From assembly GCA_029253585.1 (NCBI GenBank), contig JAQWZF010000011.1:1-48048 (forward strand): a stretch of DNA of 48,048 nt. Reading direction: 5' to 3'. A model generated the notes under the pieces. That model was not told where the DNA came from. It saw only the letters and a list, made by a program, of their open reading frames with translations, and searched no databases. Source of the DNA: Gammaproteobacteria bacterium (GTDB lineage: Bacteria; Pseudomonadota; Gammaproteobacteria; Pseudomonadales; Pseudohongiellaceae). Shown here one piece after another: positions 35,764 through 44,371 of this stretch. The translations under genes and the position numbers were made by a program. Numbering within the stretch: position 1 is the first letter of the stretch; the number at the start of each line of letters is the position of its first letter.

Positions 35764-36042
35764 TTACTCGGGCTGGTTGGCAAAGTACGCCGCGGCTTTT
35801 TTTAGGATGTCGCGCTCTTCAGTAACGCGTTTGAGTTCTTTCTTGAGCTGTCGTATCTCAGCTTGTTCTGCCGCCTTAGCTTGATGCTCCGCCAAATCAG
35901 GTCCGTACTTCTTCTTCCAAGCGTAAAGGCTGTTTGTTGTGATGCCAAGACGGCTGGCCACCTCGGCAACGCTGTGGCCTCTCTCAACTACTTGTCGAAT
36001 CGCTTCTACTCTAAACTCTTCTGGGTATCGATTGTTGCTCAT
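35764..36042 (-). CDS. IS3 OrfA (HTH, DNA-binding)
   Basis: The 92-aa OrfA from the ATG at 36042, after a GAGAGG site, has the helix-turn-helix RYPEEFRVEAIRQVVERGHSVAEVASRLG followed by a leucine-zipper helix (EIRQLKKELKRVTEERDILKKA). It contains the run of seven A followed by G where IS3 elements slip to OrfB. It is intact but part of a dead element; alone it could only bind the ends. A longer frame begins at 36063. Confidence 0.88.
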   Translation of the reverse strand: MSNNRYPEEFRVEAIRQVVERGHSVAEVASRLGITTNSLYAWKKKYGPDLAEHQAKAAEQAEIRQLKKELKRVTEERDILKKAAAYFANQPE

Positions 36043-36105
36043 ACCCACCTCTCTTATAGCCATTTTGTATGACTTAAAGGTGTCTAGTAAAGTGATAGCG
36101 ATTCA

Positions 36106-36403
36106 TTGGTTCTTCTGGGAACTCTAAGATTGCCGGTCTAAACTGTAAATATTAAGTAACCGCTCTACACAATGCATCATGCCTAATTTACTGGATCATC
36201 TTTTAGCATGTATGATGTTAGTTGATGCTCAGCATGGGTTAAAGCATCTAATGGAAGTGACCTATGACCGCATTTTTGTATATTTTCTATACTAGTATGC
36301 TGTCCTAGAGGTTCCATCCCATCTGGTTTGCTATCTTTCTCGTATGCCTTTATTGGCGCTGTTATCAGGTTATCTTCACATTTTTTACCTATTACCTTTA
36401 CCT
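36106..36403. other. Intergenic stretch after the IS
   Basis: No gene, tmRNA end copy or integrase sequence was found here. It is AT-rich. A TATACT (36288-36293) could be the -10 of the next gene. No island end repeat matching the tmRNA tail is present, so the right junction of the former island cannot be placed. Confidence 0.5.
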
Positions 36404-37315
36404 ATGACTTTAGGAATTGCCACTAGTACTCCACCGATTGAGTCTCTGGAATGCCAATTTCTTAGGCAGGCCGGCGTCTCCGTGCATGTCTTGCGTCTCG
36501 ATAAGATCCATCCACTTCTTTCGGGTAATAAATGGTTCAAGCTGAAATACAATCTATTGGAATTCCAGCGGCATAAGGAGTTGCCGGTATTGAGCTTTGG
36601 GGGTGCCTATTCGAATCATCTCCACGCTCTGGCTGCTGCGGGCAAGCTCCTAGGCCTACGCACAATCGGCATGGTTCGAGGGGAGATGCCTGAGCCATTG
36701 AACCCCGTCTTGAGTTTTGCAGCAGAACAGAGGATGCACCTGGTACCACTAAGTCGTAGCGACTATAGGCGCAAGCAGGACCCGGATTTTCTTGAGGAGC
36801 TTAGAGCGCGGTTCGGAGAGTTTCACCTGCTTCCCGAGGGAGGTAGTAATGCTCTGGCTCTGCAGGGCTGCGAAGAGATAGCACCTTTACTGCATTGGCA
36901 AAACGAGGGCGCCCAGCGCCTGGTGGCACTGTGCTGTGGCACGGGTACTACTATGGCAGGCCTGATTAGGGGTTTAAACAAGATTGACGCGGATTCTGCA
37001 CCTGATGTGCTGGGGGTCAGCGTGCTAAAGGGTGAGGGCTATCTGCAAGGAGAAATCCAAAGCCAGCTGCAGGCCAGTGGCTATGAGGGCTCCATCGAAT
37101 GGAGTGTGGATGACGGGCATCACTGTGGTGGCTACGCTCGCTCAAATGCAGCGCTGCAGGCATTTCTTAGTCAATTCGCCGGGCTATCCGATCTACCTAT
37201 TGAACCGGTCTATACGGGTAAGCTGTTCTACGCCCTGTTTGATCTGATCGAGAAGGGTGCGATTTCTCCTGACACCGAAATAGTCGCCGTTCATTCCGGG
37301 GGATTTCACAAATAA
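36404..37315 (+). CDS. D-cysteine desulfhydrase / ACC deaminase-like PLP enzyme
   Basis: This is a fold-type II PLP enzyme of the D-cysteine desulfhydrase/ACC deaminase group. The PLP lysine is in HPLLSGNKWFKLKYN, followed by SFGGAYSNHLHALAAAG with the catalytic Ser, the GGSNALALQGCEEI segment and the phosphate-binding CCGTGTTMAGL. The start is uncertain: the ATG at 36404 (303 aa) fits the family, while an ATG at 36344 would add a hydrophobic stretch. Neither has a good ribosome-binding site. Substrate identity is not settled by sequence. It follows the island scar and stands alone on this strand before the protease. Confidence 0.82.
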   Translation: MTLGIATSTPPIESLECQFLRQAGVSVHVLRLDKIHPLLSGNKWFKLKYNLLEFQRHKELPVLSFGGAYSNHLHALAAAGKLLGLRTIGMVRGEMPEPLNPVLSFAAEQRMHLVPLSRSDYRRKQDPDFLEELRARFGEFHLLPEGGSNALALQGCEEIAPLLHWQNEGAQRLVALCCGTGTTMAGLIRGLNKIDADSAPDVLGVSVLKGEGYLQGEIQSQLQASGYEGSIEWSVDDGHHCGGYARSNAALQAFLSQFAGLSDLPIEPVYTGKLFYALFDLIEKGAISPDTEIVAVHSGGFHK

Positions 37316-37333
37316 ATTATTTAAAACAATTAG

Positions 37334-37358
37334 ATATGAATCATATTTAATGTATAAT
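37334..37358 (+). promoter_or_regulatory. Promoter and palindrome upstream of the metalloprotease
   Basis: TATAAT (37353-37358) is preceded by a palindrome ATATGA-A-TCATAT (37334-37346) that falls in the spacer and -35 region, a place where a bound repressor would block polymerase. The gene begins at 37520, so the leader is about 155 nt. Confidence 0.45.
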
Positions 37359-37519
37359 TACGAGTGTAAGTTGCCCCAATAGGCAGCGTGTAGATAGCAA
37401 AGCGTGGCACTAATCGTTAATATAGTCGCTTTCAGGGCCAAGTAGTGCTGCCTCGCGCCCAGTCTAACTTTGGAGAGAATTAGCCGAGAAGTGCCAGTCG
37501 CTGCGAGCTAATAAGCGCT

Positions 37520-39829
37520 ATGTCCCATTCCGTGCCAATCAATCAGTTAGCCCAGAAGCAGGGTTACCTCCAGGCCAGCGCTGTCTTGCGTGGTATGACT
37601 GTGCTGTTTGCGCTGCTTTACCTGAGTCCATCGCTGGGGCAGCAGGCTTTTCTCTACCCCTTGCAACAGCTAGAAAACAAGCTAACGCCCCCGACATTCG
37701 CAGAAATATCCCAGCCTATTGGCTTGGATGCGGCACAGTTAAATGATATTCGCTTAGGAGCGCACCTAAGCCTTCAAATAAGTGAGACCCGGCAGATACA
37801 GCTGCAGGTGATGATGATGGATCGCTATGTAAATGGGGATTACGTCGTTGGCGCCGAGGGTCGTGACGGCGACAGATTCTTCTCGCTCACTATTACCCAT
37901 GGACAAAGAAGCCTGTTCGGGCATCTGAGCAGCGATGATGAAGCCTTCCAAATCTATGGGATAGCGAATGCCGACGATGGCCATTATCAGGGTTGGATCT
38001 ACAAGCCCGGTAATTTAGTCGAGACGGGGCAGGACTTTCAGAACGACTACATCATTTTAGACAAGCCCAAGCAGAAAACAGCGCCTCAGATTCTTTCGGT
38101 GCTTCCCGCTACCGCTCCTGTACTTCCCCTGCAGCTCGACGGGGCACTCGCTCCGTCTTCGAGTGTTCCAAAGGCAGAGAGTGCCGATGCGGTCAGCACG
38201 CCTGAAATAAATACTGGTAACTTTCGTGTCTCGCAGAATTTCTCCAGTAGGAGTGTCCTGGTTGGTAATACATTCGATGTAAGCGTGGAGTTTGAAAACA
38301 TCGGCAGCCAGCCTCACAACGACCTGTATGTGGAGTTTTACTTCGTTCTCGAGAACAGCGAACTTATGTCGGCCCCGAGTGAGTGCCGCGAACAGCTTAG
38401 CCTGTCCTTGCAGAAGACGCTCTATTGCGAGCTTGGTGACTTCGTTGCCGGGGAAAAGAAGTCGTTTATCTATAGTCTCGTTACAGACGAGCGTGCGAAG
38501 CCTCGCGTTATTAGCTCCCTAGTAATCGGCGACATGCGTCTCGATGGCTATGTCAATGTCGTCGAAGATATTCGATTAGATACCGATGGCGATGGTATCA
38601 GTGATTTTAATGAGATGTTGCTAGCCACCGATGCCTTGGATTCGAGTTCTGTTGATATTGGTAATTCGGTTATTGACATACTCGCTCTGTATACGCCGGG
38701 TGCCGCCTCTCTCTATCCCTATGGCGTGCAAACACGCATCAATCAGCTGATTAGTGTGGCGAACCAAATTTATGCTGACAGTGGTGTAAAAATAACGTTG
38801 CGGCCGGTCTATCATGGTTTGGTCGACTACAGCGACAGTAATGATATGGGTACTGCGTTGAGTGACCTTATCGCGAAGACGGACAGTGCCTTCGGCAATG
38901 TAGATAGTTTACGCACAGCCTATGGCGCCGACTTGGTTATGATGTTCAGGCCCTCGCAGGCCGGCGAAGGTCGCTGCGGTCTTGCGCCGGTGGGTGGTTT
39001 TGGTACGAACGGGGATCTGAGCAGTCCGTCTGAGAAAGAGTTTGCCTATTCGCTTGTCGCAGTTGATTGTCCGGTCGACCTGGTTGCCGCTCATGAGTTG
39101 GGCCACAACATGGGGCTAAGCCACTCCCATCTAGAGGATGGCAGCGGCGGTACATTTAATTTTTCAACGGGCTACGGTGTCGAAGGGCAGTTCGTTACAG
39201 TGATGGCCTATCCTGCGGCGTTTAATACCCAGACACGGGTATCTGTCTTTTCCAATCCCCTGACAGATTGTCTGGGTTTTGCCTGCGGTCTCGATTCAGA
39301 GTATGAATTTGGCGCCGATGCCGTTCAGTCGCTGAATCTTGTGCGGCATCAGATTGCCAATTACTTTTCTACCCAAGTTCCCGATCTGCCCGGCACCACG
39401 ATCTCCACCCTTTCTGGAAAGGTGAGTGCCGCAACCATCTCTATTGCGGCGAGTCGCGATGGGGGCTTGTCTTTCTCCAATAGTGTTTCTCACAGCGACT
39501 CGGTTAGCTTAGAGGCAGTCGTTGAGGTAGACCCACGGGACATCGGCGACCGTGGTGGCCTCTATGTGCTAGTAGGACTGAAGGGGCAGGGCCTGTACCA
39601 ATTGAATCAGCAGGGAGAGCCAGAGGAATGGGATAGTACGGTCGAAGGTTTGATCGCGTTTGGTGGTAAACGCTCGCTGCGCAAACTCGAGCATCTCACG
39701 ATAATTGATGGCTTCCGCTTTGGAAGCGCCTTCTCGAATCAGCTGCTGTTGGTGTATGTTGCCTATTGGGTAGAGAGCAGTGGGGAGCTGGTTTATACGC
39801 GCGAGCCGTTCGAGCTTAGTATCGATTAG
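37520..39829 (+). CDS. Secreted M12-type (reprolysin-like) metalloprotease
   Basis: This is a zinc protease with a signal or anchor segment (about residues 22-40) and a long N-terminal half of unknown fold. A calcium-binding DTDGDGISDFNEMLLAT (thrombospondin-3-like, about 353-370) comes next. The catalytic domain (about 380-620) has AAHELGHNMGLSHSH, the HExxHxxGxxH motif, followed by a VMAYP Met-turn. The C-terminal 130 residues are beta-rich. All ligands are intact, so it should be active. It stands alone between the desulfhydrase gene and the decayed sugar genes and has a promoter with a palindrome. Its target is not known. Confidence 0.88.
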   Translation: MSHSVPINQLAQKQGYLQASAVLRGMTVLFALLYLSPSLGQQAFLYPLQQLENKLTPPTFAEISQPIGLDAAQLNDIRLGAHLSLQISETRQIQLQVMMMDRYVNGDYVVGAEGRDGDRFFSLTITHGQRSLFGHLSSDDEAFQIYGIANADDGHYQGWIYKPGNLVETGQDFQNDYIILDKPKQKTAPQILSVLPATAPVLPLQLDGALAPSSSVPKAESADAVSTPEINTGNFRVSQNFSSRSVLVGNTFDVSVEFENIGSQPHNDLYVEFYFVLENSELMSAPSECREQLSLSLQKTLYCELGDFVAGEKKSFIYSLVTDERAKPRVISSLVIGDMRLDGYVNVVEDIRLDTDGDGISDFNEMLLATDALDSSSVDIGNSVIDILALYTPGAASLYPYGVQTRINQLISVANQIYADSGVKITLRPVYHGLVDYSDSNDMGTALSDLIAKTDSAFGNVDSLRTAYGADLVMMFRPSQAGEGRCGLAPVGGFGTNGDLSSPSEKEFAYSLVAVDCPVDLVAAHELGHNMGLSHSHLEDGSGGTFNFSTGYGVEGQFVTVMAYPAAFNTQTRVSVFSNPLTDCLGFACGLDSEYEFGADAVQSLNLVRHQIANYFSTQVPDLPGTTISTLSGKVSAATISIAASRDGGLSFSNSVSHSDSVSLEAVVEVDPRDIGDRGGLYVLVGLKGQGLYQLNQQGEPEEWDSTVEGLIAFGGKRSLRKLEHLTIIDGFRFGSAFSNQLLLVYVAYWVESSGELVYTREPFELSID

Positions 39830-39857
39830 CCATAATTCTTCGCAAGACCTAAGTAAG

Positions 39858-40844
39858 TTAGACTTTGAAGTATTCTCGGTACCACTCAACAAATCGCGCA
39901 ATGCCTGTCTCTATCTGGGTGCTAGGTTCGTAGCCTACGTATTCGGCAAAAGCAGTAACGTCGGCGCTGGTTTCAGGGACATCACCGGCCTGCATGGGCA
40001 GGAAATTCTTCTGAGCGATTTTATCCAGGCACTGTTCTATTGTTTCTATGTAGCGCATTAACTCGACCGGATTACCACCGCCAATATTGAACACGCGATA
40101 GGGCGCATTACTGGTAGCCGGATCAGGTTTGCTGGAATCGAAACTGCCACTTGGCGTGGCTACCCTATCAAGCGTGCGCACTGCGCCTTCAATGATGTCA
40201 TCGACGTAAGTGAAATCGCGTTTGTGATTGCCGTTGTTAAAAACGTCTATCGCTTCGCCGGCGAGTATCGCCTTGGTAAACAAGAAAAGCGCCATATCTG
40301 GCCTTCCTCAAGGGCCATAGACGGTAAAGAAGCGCAGGCCTGTTGTAGGTACGGCGAATAGATGACTGTAGGTATGGGTGAAGAGTTTATTTGCTTTCTT
40401 GCTGGCGGCATAGAGACTGACTGGATGGTCGACGTTGCCGTGCACGGAGAAGGGAAGTGCGGTACTGCTGCCATAGACCGAGCTGCTCGAGGTATAGACC
40501 AGATGCTCTACCTTGTTATGCGGACAGCCCTCAAGGTTTGCGCTGACGTAGGCCTGTGGGTTCTCCAGAGAGTAACGCACCCGGGCCTGTGCCGCCAAAT
40601 TTACCACGCGCTGCGGGCTCTGCTTGCTAAAGATAGAGGCAATAGCGGCAGCATCTTCGAGGTCTACTTCGAAGTTAGTAAAATTATCGTGACAACTCAG
40701 ACGAGCCAGCCGCGCCTTCTTTAATTCGACATCATAGTAATCATTCAGATTGTCTATGCCGATAACCTCATCGCCGCGTTCAAGTAAACGCTCAGAGAGG
40801 GCATGTCCGATGAAGCCGGCACTTCCGGTTACTAGTATTTTCAA
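39858..40844 (-). pseudogene. UDP-glucuronate 4-epimerase-like gene, one internal stop
   Basis: This SDR epimerase would convert UDP-glucuronate to UDP-galacturonate. The frame runs 39858-40844 with one TGA at 40308-40310, where the family has Trp in YGPWGRPDM; it then continues in the same frame to the stop. GSAGFIG (NAD loop), SSSSVYG and the YAASK catalytic pair are visible before the stop. A block of about seven residues between SANL and LEGC looks deleted in frame relative to relatives. It follows the dehydrogenase relic by 51 bp. Read-through at TGA cannot be excluded, but loss is likelier. Confidence 0.8.
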
Positions 40845-40895
40845 TTTGTAGTGCCCATGGGGTGATTGCTCATGATAAAAACTGCCGTCTATTTC

Positions 40896-42003
40896 TTATG
40901 CATCGAAGATGTGTTTAACATCAATAATCACGGCCTTTTCTTTCGCGAACTTTCTTATCGCGTCTATCCCTAGCTCTTTGAATTTGTCGTGGGCTACCGC
41001 TATGACTACGGAATCATAACTGTTCTCTTCTGGCTGGCTGACAAGCAGCTCGGATTGCTCACTGTCTACCCAAGGGTCGAATACATCGATGTGACTATGA
41101 TAGGACTGTAGTGTGTCAATAATATCTACTACTTGGTTACTTCGAGTGTCGGGACAGTTCTCTTTGAAGGCGAGCCCCATGATTAGAATTTTCCCATCTA
41201 TACTATGAATTCGCTTGGAGAGCATCAGCTTCACCACGCGCTCGGCCACATAGGCCCCATGTAATCGTTGATGCGTCTGCCGGCAGCCGCTAATACTTCT
41301 TGTGTGCCTATGTCTAATCTGTCAAATAGGATTGCCAGCTCGTTGACCAGGGCTATATTCAAGTCACGCTGGGTATTCTCTACAACCTTGGCTGCCTCGG
41401 CCACCTTGATGCTGCTGGCGAGATGGGTGCCGGCAGTGACAATACTTCTGTAGAGCTCACCGACCAGCTGTGCTGCCTCAGGCGTAGAGCCTGAGGTTAT
41501 CTTGATTATGGTGCTCAGCGAGTGTTCGGTGTCGCCGGGATTGATGCGCTCCGGGCTATAGCCTACATAGAATTCATCGTTATAGGCCAGCCCAGAAATT
41601 TCAGTAAGACGGGGCCCGCACTCCTCTCCAGTGGCGCCTGGATAGACCGTCGATTCGAAGACGACGATATTGCCCTTCGCTAGATAGGAAGGGACCAGTC
41701 GGGTTGCCTGTCTGACCGGTTCCAGATCCGGCTGCTTCTGCGCATCCACCGGTGTGGGTGCCGTCATGATGTAGATGTCGCAGTCTTTCAGGCAGCGCTC
41801 GTGATTGTAAGATCGTCGTTAAACTGCTCCGCCGCCAGTTCTTTGTTGCTGTCGATGCCACGCTTGATCTCAGCTATGCGCCGCTCGTTGATATCGAAAC
41901 CGACGGTGCTATAGAGTTTGCCAGAGGCATGGGCTAAGGGTAGACCTACATAGCCGAGGCCGATTACGGCTATGCGTGTTTCTTTACCTAGCGCTGGGAT
42001 GTT
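40896..42003 (-). pseudogene. Nucleotide-sugar dehydrogenase (TviB/WbpO type) with multiple lesions
   Basis: The product would oxidise a UDP-sugar such as UDP-glucose or UDP-N-acetyl sugar to its uronic acid. The pieces read in three frames. The first is an NAD-binding part (IAVIGLGYVGLPLA, from the ATG at 42003) to a frameshift near 41790-41800. The second is the middle ([14 protein letters not shown] to [14 protein letters not shown] helix) to near 41240. The third is the C terminus ([10 protein letters not shown] on). About 35-40 residues holding the catalytic-cysteine motif, normally GGHCIGVDPYYL, are missing between LAAAG and GRRINDYM. The lesions exclude a functional enzyme. It is upstream of the epimerase relic on the same strand. 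Confidence 0.85.
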
Positions 42004-42233
42004 CATATTGCCTGCCTTCGAGGTCCAGGTTATGACGATGCATAGGCGATGGGGGATTCTATTCAAAAAGGCACTAACTACGCGACTCTAGTGATTGGAT
42101 ATTGGGTTGAATATTAGGCCGAAACGCCAGGCTTTGAAGCCAATTCGCTGTGCTATACTCAGGCACTTATTAGTCTAGGAATTTTGCGGCGATAGTGTCC
42201 AGTTTCACTGACAACAGGTTTACGAGTTTAACG

Positions 42234-43136
42234 ATGGCAGAATTCAATAATATAGGGTTAGTGGGTCGCCCCAGCCACGCCGGCGTGGTCGATACGCTGC
42301 GTCGCCTTCTGGATTTCCTGAGTCTGCGAGATCTCACTATTATCGTGGATGATCTGACCGCAGATCTTATTCAGGGTCACGGCCAGAGGCAGTGCAAGCG
42401 CGAAGAACTGTCGAAGTTCTGTGATCTGGTGATTGTGGTTGGCGGTGATGGCAGCATGTTAAACGTGGCGAAATTCGTGGCCTCCGATCAGGTGCCGGTG
42501 ATTGGTATCAACCGTGGTCGGTTGGGTTTTCTTACCGATGTCCTGCCCGATGAGTTGGAGGCTGTCATTACCGCGGTAATCGAGGGTAGCTACAGCATAG
42601 ATTCTCGTTTCCTTCTCGATGTCGAGGCGCGATCCGGTGCGGCGATCGCTGGCCAGGATCAGTATCTAGGCTCTGCCTTGAATGATGTGGTGCTGCATCC
42701 GGGTAAGGCCGCGCAGATGATCAAATTCGAATTATTCATAGATGATAAGTTTGTCTACAGTCAGGAATCCGATGGCCTGATCGTCGCCACGCCAACTGGC
42801 TCTACCGCCTACGCTCTCTCTGCCGGTGGCCCGATAATGCACCCTAGTCTGAATGCCGTCGTGTTGGTTCCTATGTATCCCCACTCGCTGGGCAATCGTC
42901 CCATCGTGGTTGGTGGCGACAGCGAAATTTGTATTGTGGTGTCGGCAAAAGAAATTCTTCAGCCACAGGTTAGTTGTGATGGTCAGGTTCTGTATACCGC
43001 TTCGGCGGGCGATGAACTGATAGTGCGTAAGAAGGCCGTGCCGCTGAAACTTATTCATCCGCCAGAGCATACTTTCTACCAGGCCTGTCGTAGTAAGTTG
43101 GGTTGGGGTAGTCGCCTGGTCAGGGATGATGATTAA
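42234..43136 (+). CDS. nadK: NAD kinase
   Basis: NadK phosphorylates NAD to NADP. The 300-aa protein from the ATG at 42234 begins MAEFNNIGLVGRPSHAG, has the GGDGSMLNVAK diacylglycerol-kinase-like motif, the GINRGRLGFLTDVLPDE loop and GLIVATPTGSTAYALSAGGPI, all diagnostic. An in-frame GTG at 42195 is less likely. Its last codons overlap the rhomboid gene start by 11 bp. It diverges from the decayed sugar genes, with a TATACT at 42154-42159 upstream. Confidence 0.96.
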   Translation: MAEFNNIGLVGRPSHAGVVDTLRRLLDFLSLRDLTIIVDDLTADLIQGHGQRQCKREELSKFCDLVIVVGGDGSMLNVAKFVASDQVPVIGINRGRLGFLTDVLPDELEAVITAVIEGSYSIDSRFLLDVEARSGAAIAGQDQYLGSALNDVVLHPGKAAQMIKFELFIDDKFVYSQESDGLIVATPTGSTAYALSAGGPIMHPSLNAVVLVPMYPHSLGNRPIVVGGDSEICIVVSAKEILQPQVSCDGQVLYTASAGDELIVRKKAVPLKLIHPPEHTFYQACRSKLGWGSRLVRDDD

Positions 43137-44007
43137 AGCGGTAAGTCTGCCTATAGATGTTAATTTATTGCGCTTCAGTCAATTGTTGAGCAGCCAGGGC
43201 GTCGCCCATCGCATCAATGAAGAGTCCGGCGAGCAGGTTATCTGGGTGCAGGATGAGCCCCATGCGGCGCTGCTGAAAGAGATGCTGGCGACTTGGTCAT
43301 TTGAGCAGAGCTCATCGGCTAACGACGCTTCTGCCAATGCCGGGCAGCGCCTGTTCAATCCACTCACTATCGCCCTAAGCCTGGTTCGCGCCTTCATGCG
43401 CGCCCCGGTAAGCTTCGTTCTCATCGTGGCCTGTCTACTCGTGGCCCTGGTGAGTCTATTGGGTGCGCATCCGCAACGCGTCGCTTATCTTTTCTATCCG
43501 GAGTTAGATAATACCGGTCTGTTTGCTCTGCTGGGCAGCATCGATAGCCCCTGGGACCTGTTGCGTAGCCTCACTCCAATGTTGCTGCATTTTGGCGAGT
43601 TACACCTGGTGTTTAACCTTATGTGGCTGTGGTATTTTGGGCGGCAGTTGGAGGTGATTCAGCCGCGCTGGTTAACTATCACGTTGATTCTGCTCTGCTC
43701 GGTCGCTGGCAATACTACGCAGTATTTATACACTGGTTTTAATAATTTCGGAGGCATGTCGGGTGTGGTTTATGGTCTCGTTGGCTACACCTGGATAATT
43801 CATCGCTTCATGCCGCGCAGTCAACTGCGCATTAATAACAGCATGTTCGTAGTCTTCGTTATCGCGCTCATCACCATGGAGCTCGTTGCCTCTTCGTTCA
43901 TAGCGACGGCGGCCCATGTCGGAGGTTTGCTAGCCGGATTACTGACTGGGGTAGGCGCCGTAGTGCTGTACCGATTGGTCCTCGGAGGCGAGGCGTTTGG
44001 CAGATAG
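43126..44007 (+). CDS. GlpG-like rhomboid intramembrane serine protease
   Basis: Rhomboids cut transmembrane segments inside the inner membrane. The 293-aa protein has an N-terminal cytoplasmic domain (about 1-85, GlpG-like), then six membrane segments. The catalytic dyad is visible as Ser in GGMSGVVYGLVGY and His in TAAHVGGLLAG, along with HLVFNLMWLWYFG containing the family histidine and Asn. The start overlaps nadK by 11 bp. Yeac-type and DUF2797 genes follow, so they may be one operon. Confidence 0.92.
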   Translation: MMIKAVSLPIDVNLLRFSQLLSSQGVAHRINEESGEQVIWVQDEPHAALLKEMLATWSFEQSSSANDASANAGQRLFNPLTIALSLVRAFMRAPVSFVLIVACLLVALVSLLGAHPQRVAYLFYPELDNTGLFALLGSIDSPWDLLRSLTPMLLHFGELHLVFNLMWLWYFGRQLEVIQPRWLTITLILLCSVAGNTTQYLYTGFNNFGGMSGVVYGLVGYTWIIHRFMPRSQLRINNSMFVVFVIALITMELVASSFIATAAHVGGLLAGLLTGVGAVVLYRLVLGGEAFGR

Positions 44008-44032
44008 AATCAAGAGTGAGGTTGGAAAGCAT

Positions 44033-44371
44033 ATGTTAGGTAAGGAACACAGTGACTTGGAGCGGCTACTGCTGAATAGGCCGGGCTCTATAGAGCAATT
44101 AGTCGAGGGGATGGGCGTGGAGGTAGTCGACTCGCTAAGACTAGCCGTAGAGGTCGGAAAATGGAGCGATGGCAAGCGCCTCGATGCGCAGCAGGTAGAG
44201 CTTTGCATGCAGGCGATTATTCTCTATGAGGCGCAACACCTGCCCGAGCAGGACCGGGTAGGTTTCGATCTGTCCGCGAGCTGCAAGAGTAAAACAGGCA
44301 CAGGACAGACACAGACTATTTCGCTATTGCCCGGCAGCGGCCCCGCGGATTTGGAAGGACAAAAAGCATGA
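44033..44371 (+). CDS. YeaC / DUF1315 family protein
   Basis: The function is unknown. The 112-aa protein from the ATG at 44033 (an in-frame TTG at 43997 is weaker) contains SIEQLVEGMGVEVVDSLRLAVEVGKWSDGKRLDAQQVELCMQAIILYEAQH, which matches the small YeaC family. It starts 25 bp after the rhomboid and overlaps the next gene as ATGA, so the three are probably one message. The C-terminal 35 residues are polar and beyond the usual family end. Confidence 0.8.
   Translation: MLGKEHSDLERLLLNRPGSIEQLVEGMGVEVVDSLRLAVEVGKWSDGKRLDAQQVELCMQAIILYEAQHLPEQDRVGFDLSASCKSKTGTGQTQTISLLPGSGPADLEGQKA

Larger units (their letters stand above)
35252..36105 (-). mobile_element. Degenerate IS3-family insertion sequence
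   Basis: An 854-bp element is bounded by 28-bp terminal inverted repeats (35252-35279 and 36078-36105, starting TGAATCGCTATCA), with TG and CA at the ends. Only a few mismatches separate the arms. It holds orfA and a shortened orfB, joined in the usual way by an A7G slippery stretch (35797-35803 as T on the + strand). The flanks are CAG on the left and TTG on the right, so no target duplication remains, which fits a deletion next to the IS. It sits within the integrase relic and lacks an internal part of orfB. Confidence 0.85.

Noticed and set aside
40308..40310. UGA in the epimerase as selenocysteine or Trp recoding
   Set aside because: The family has Trp, there is no SECIS-like hairpin that I can see, and UGA is a normal stop in other genes here. 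A nonsense mutation is simpler.
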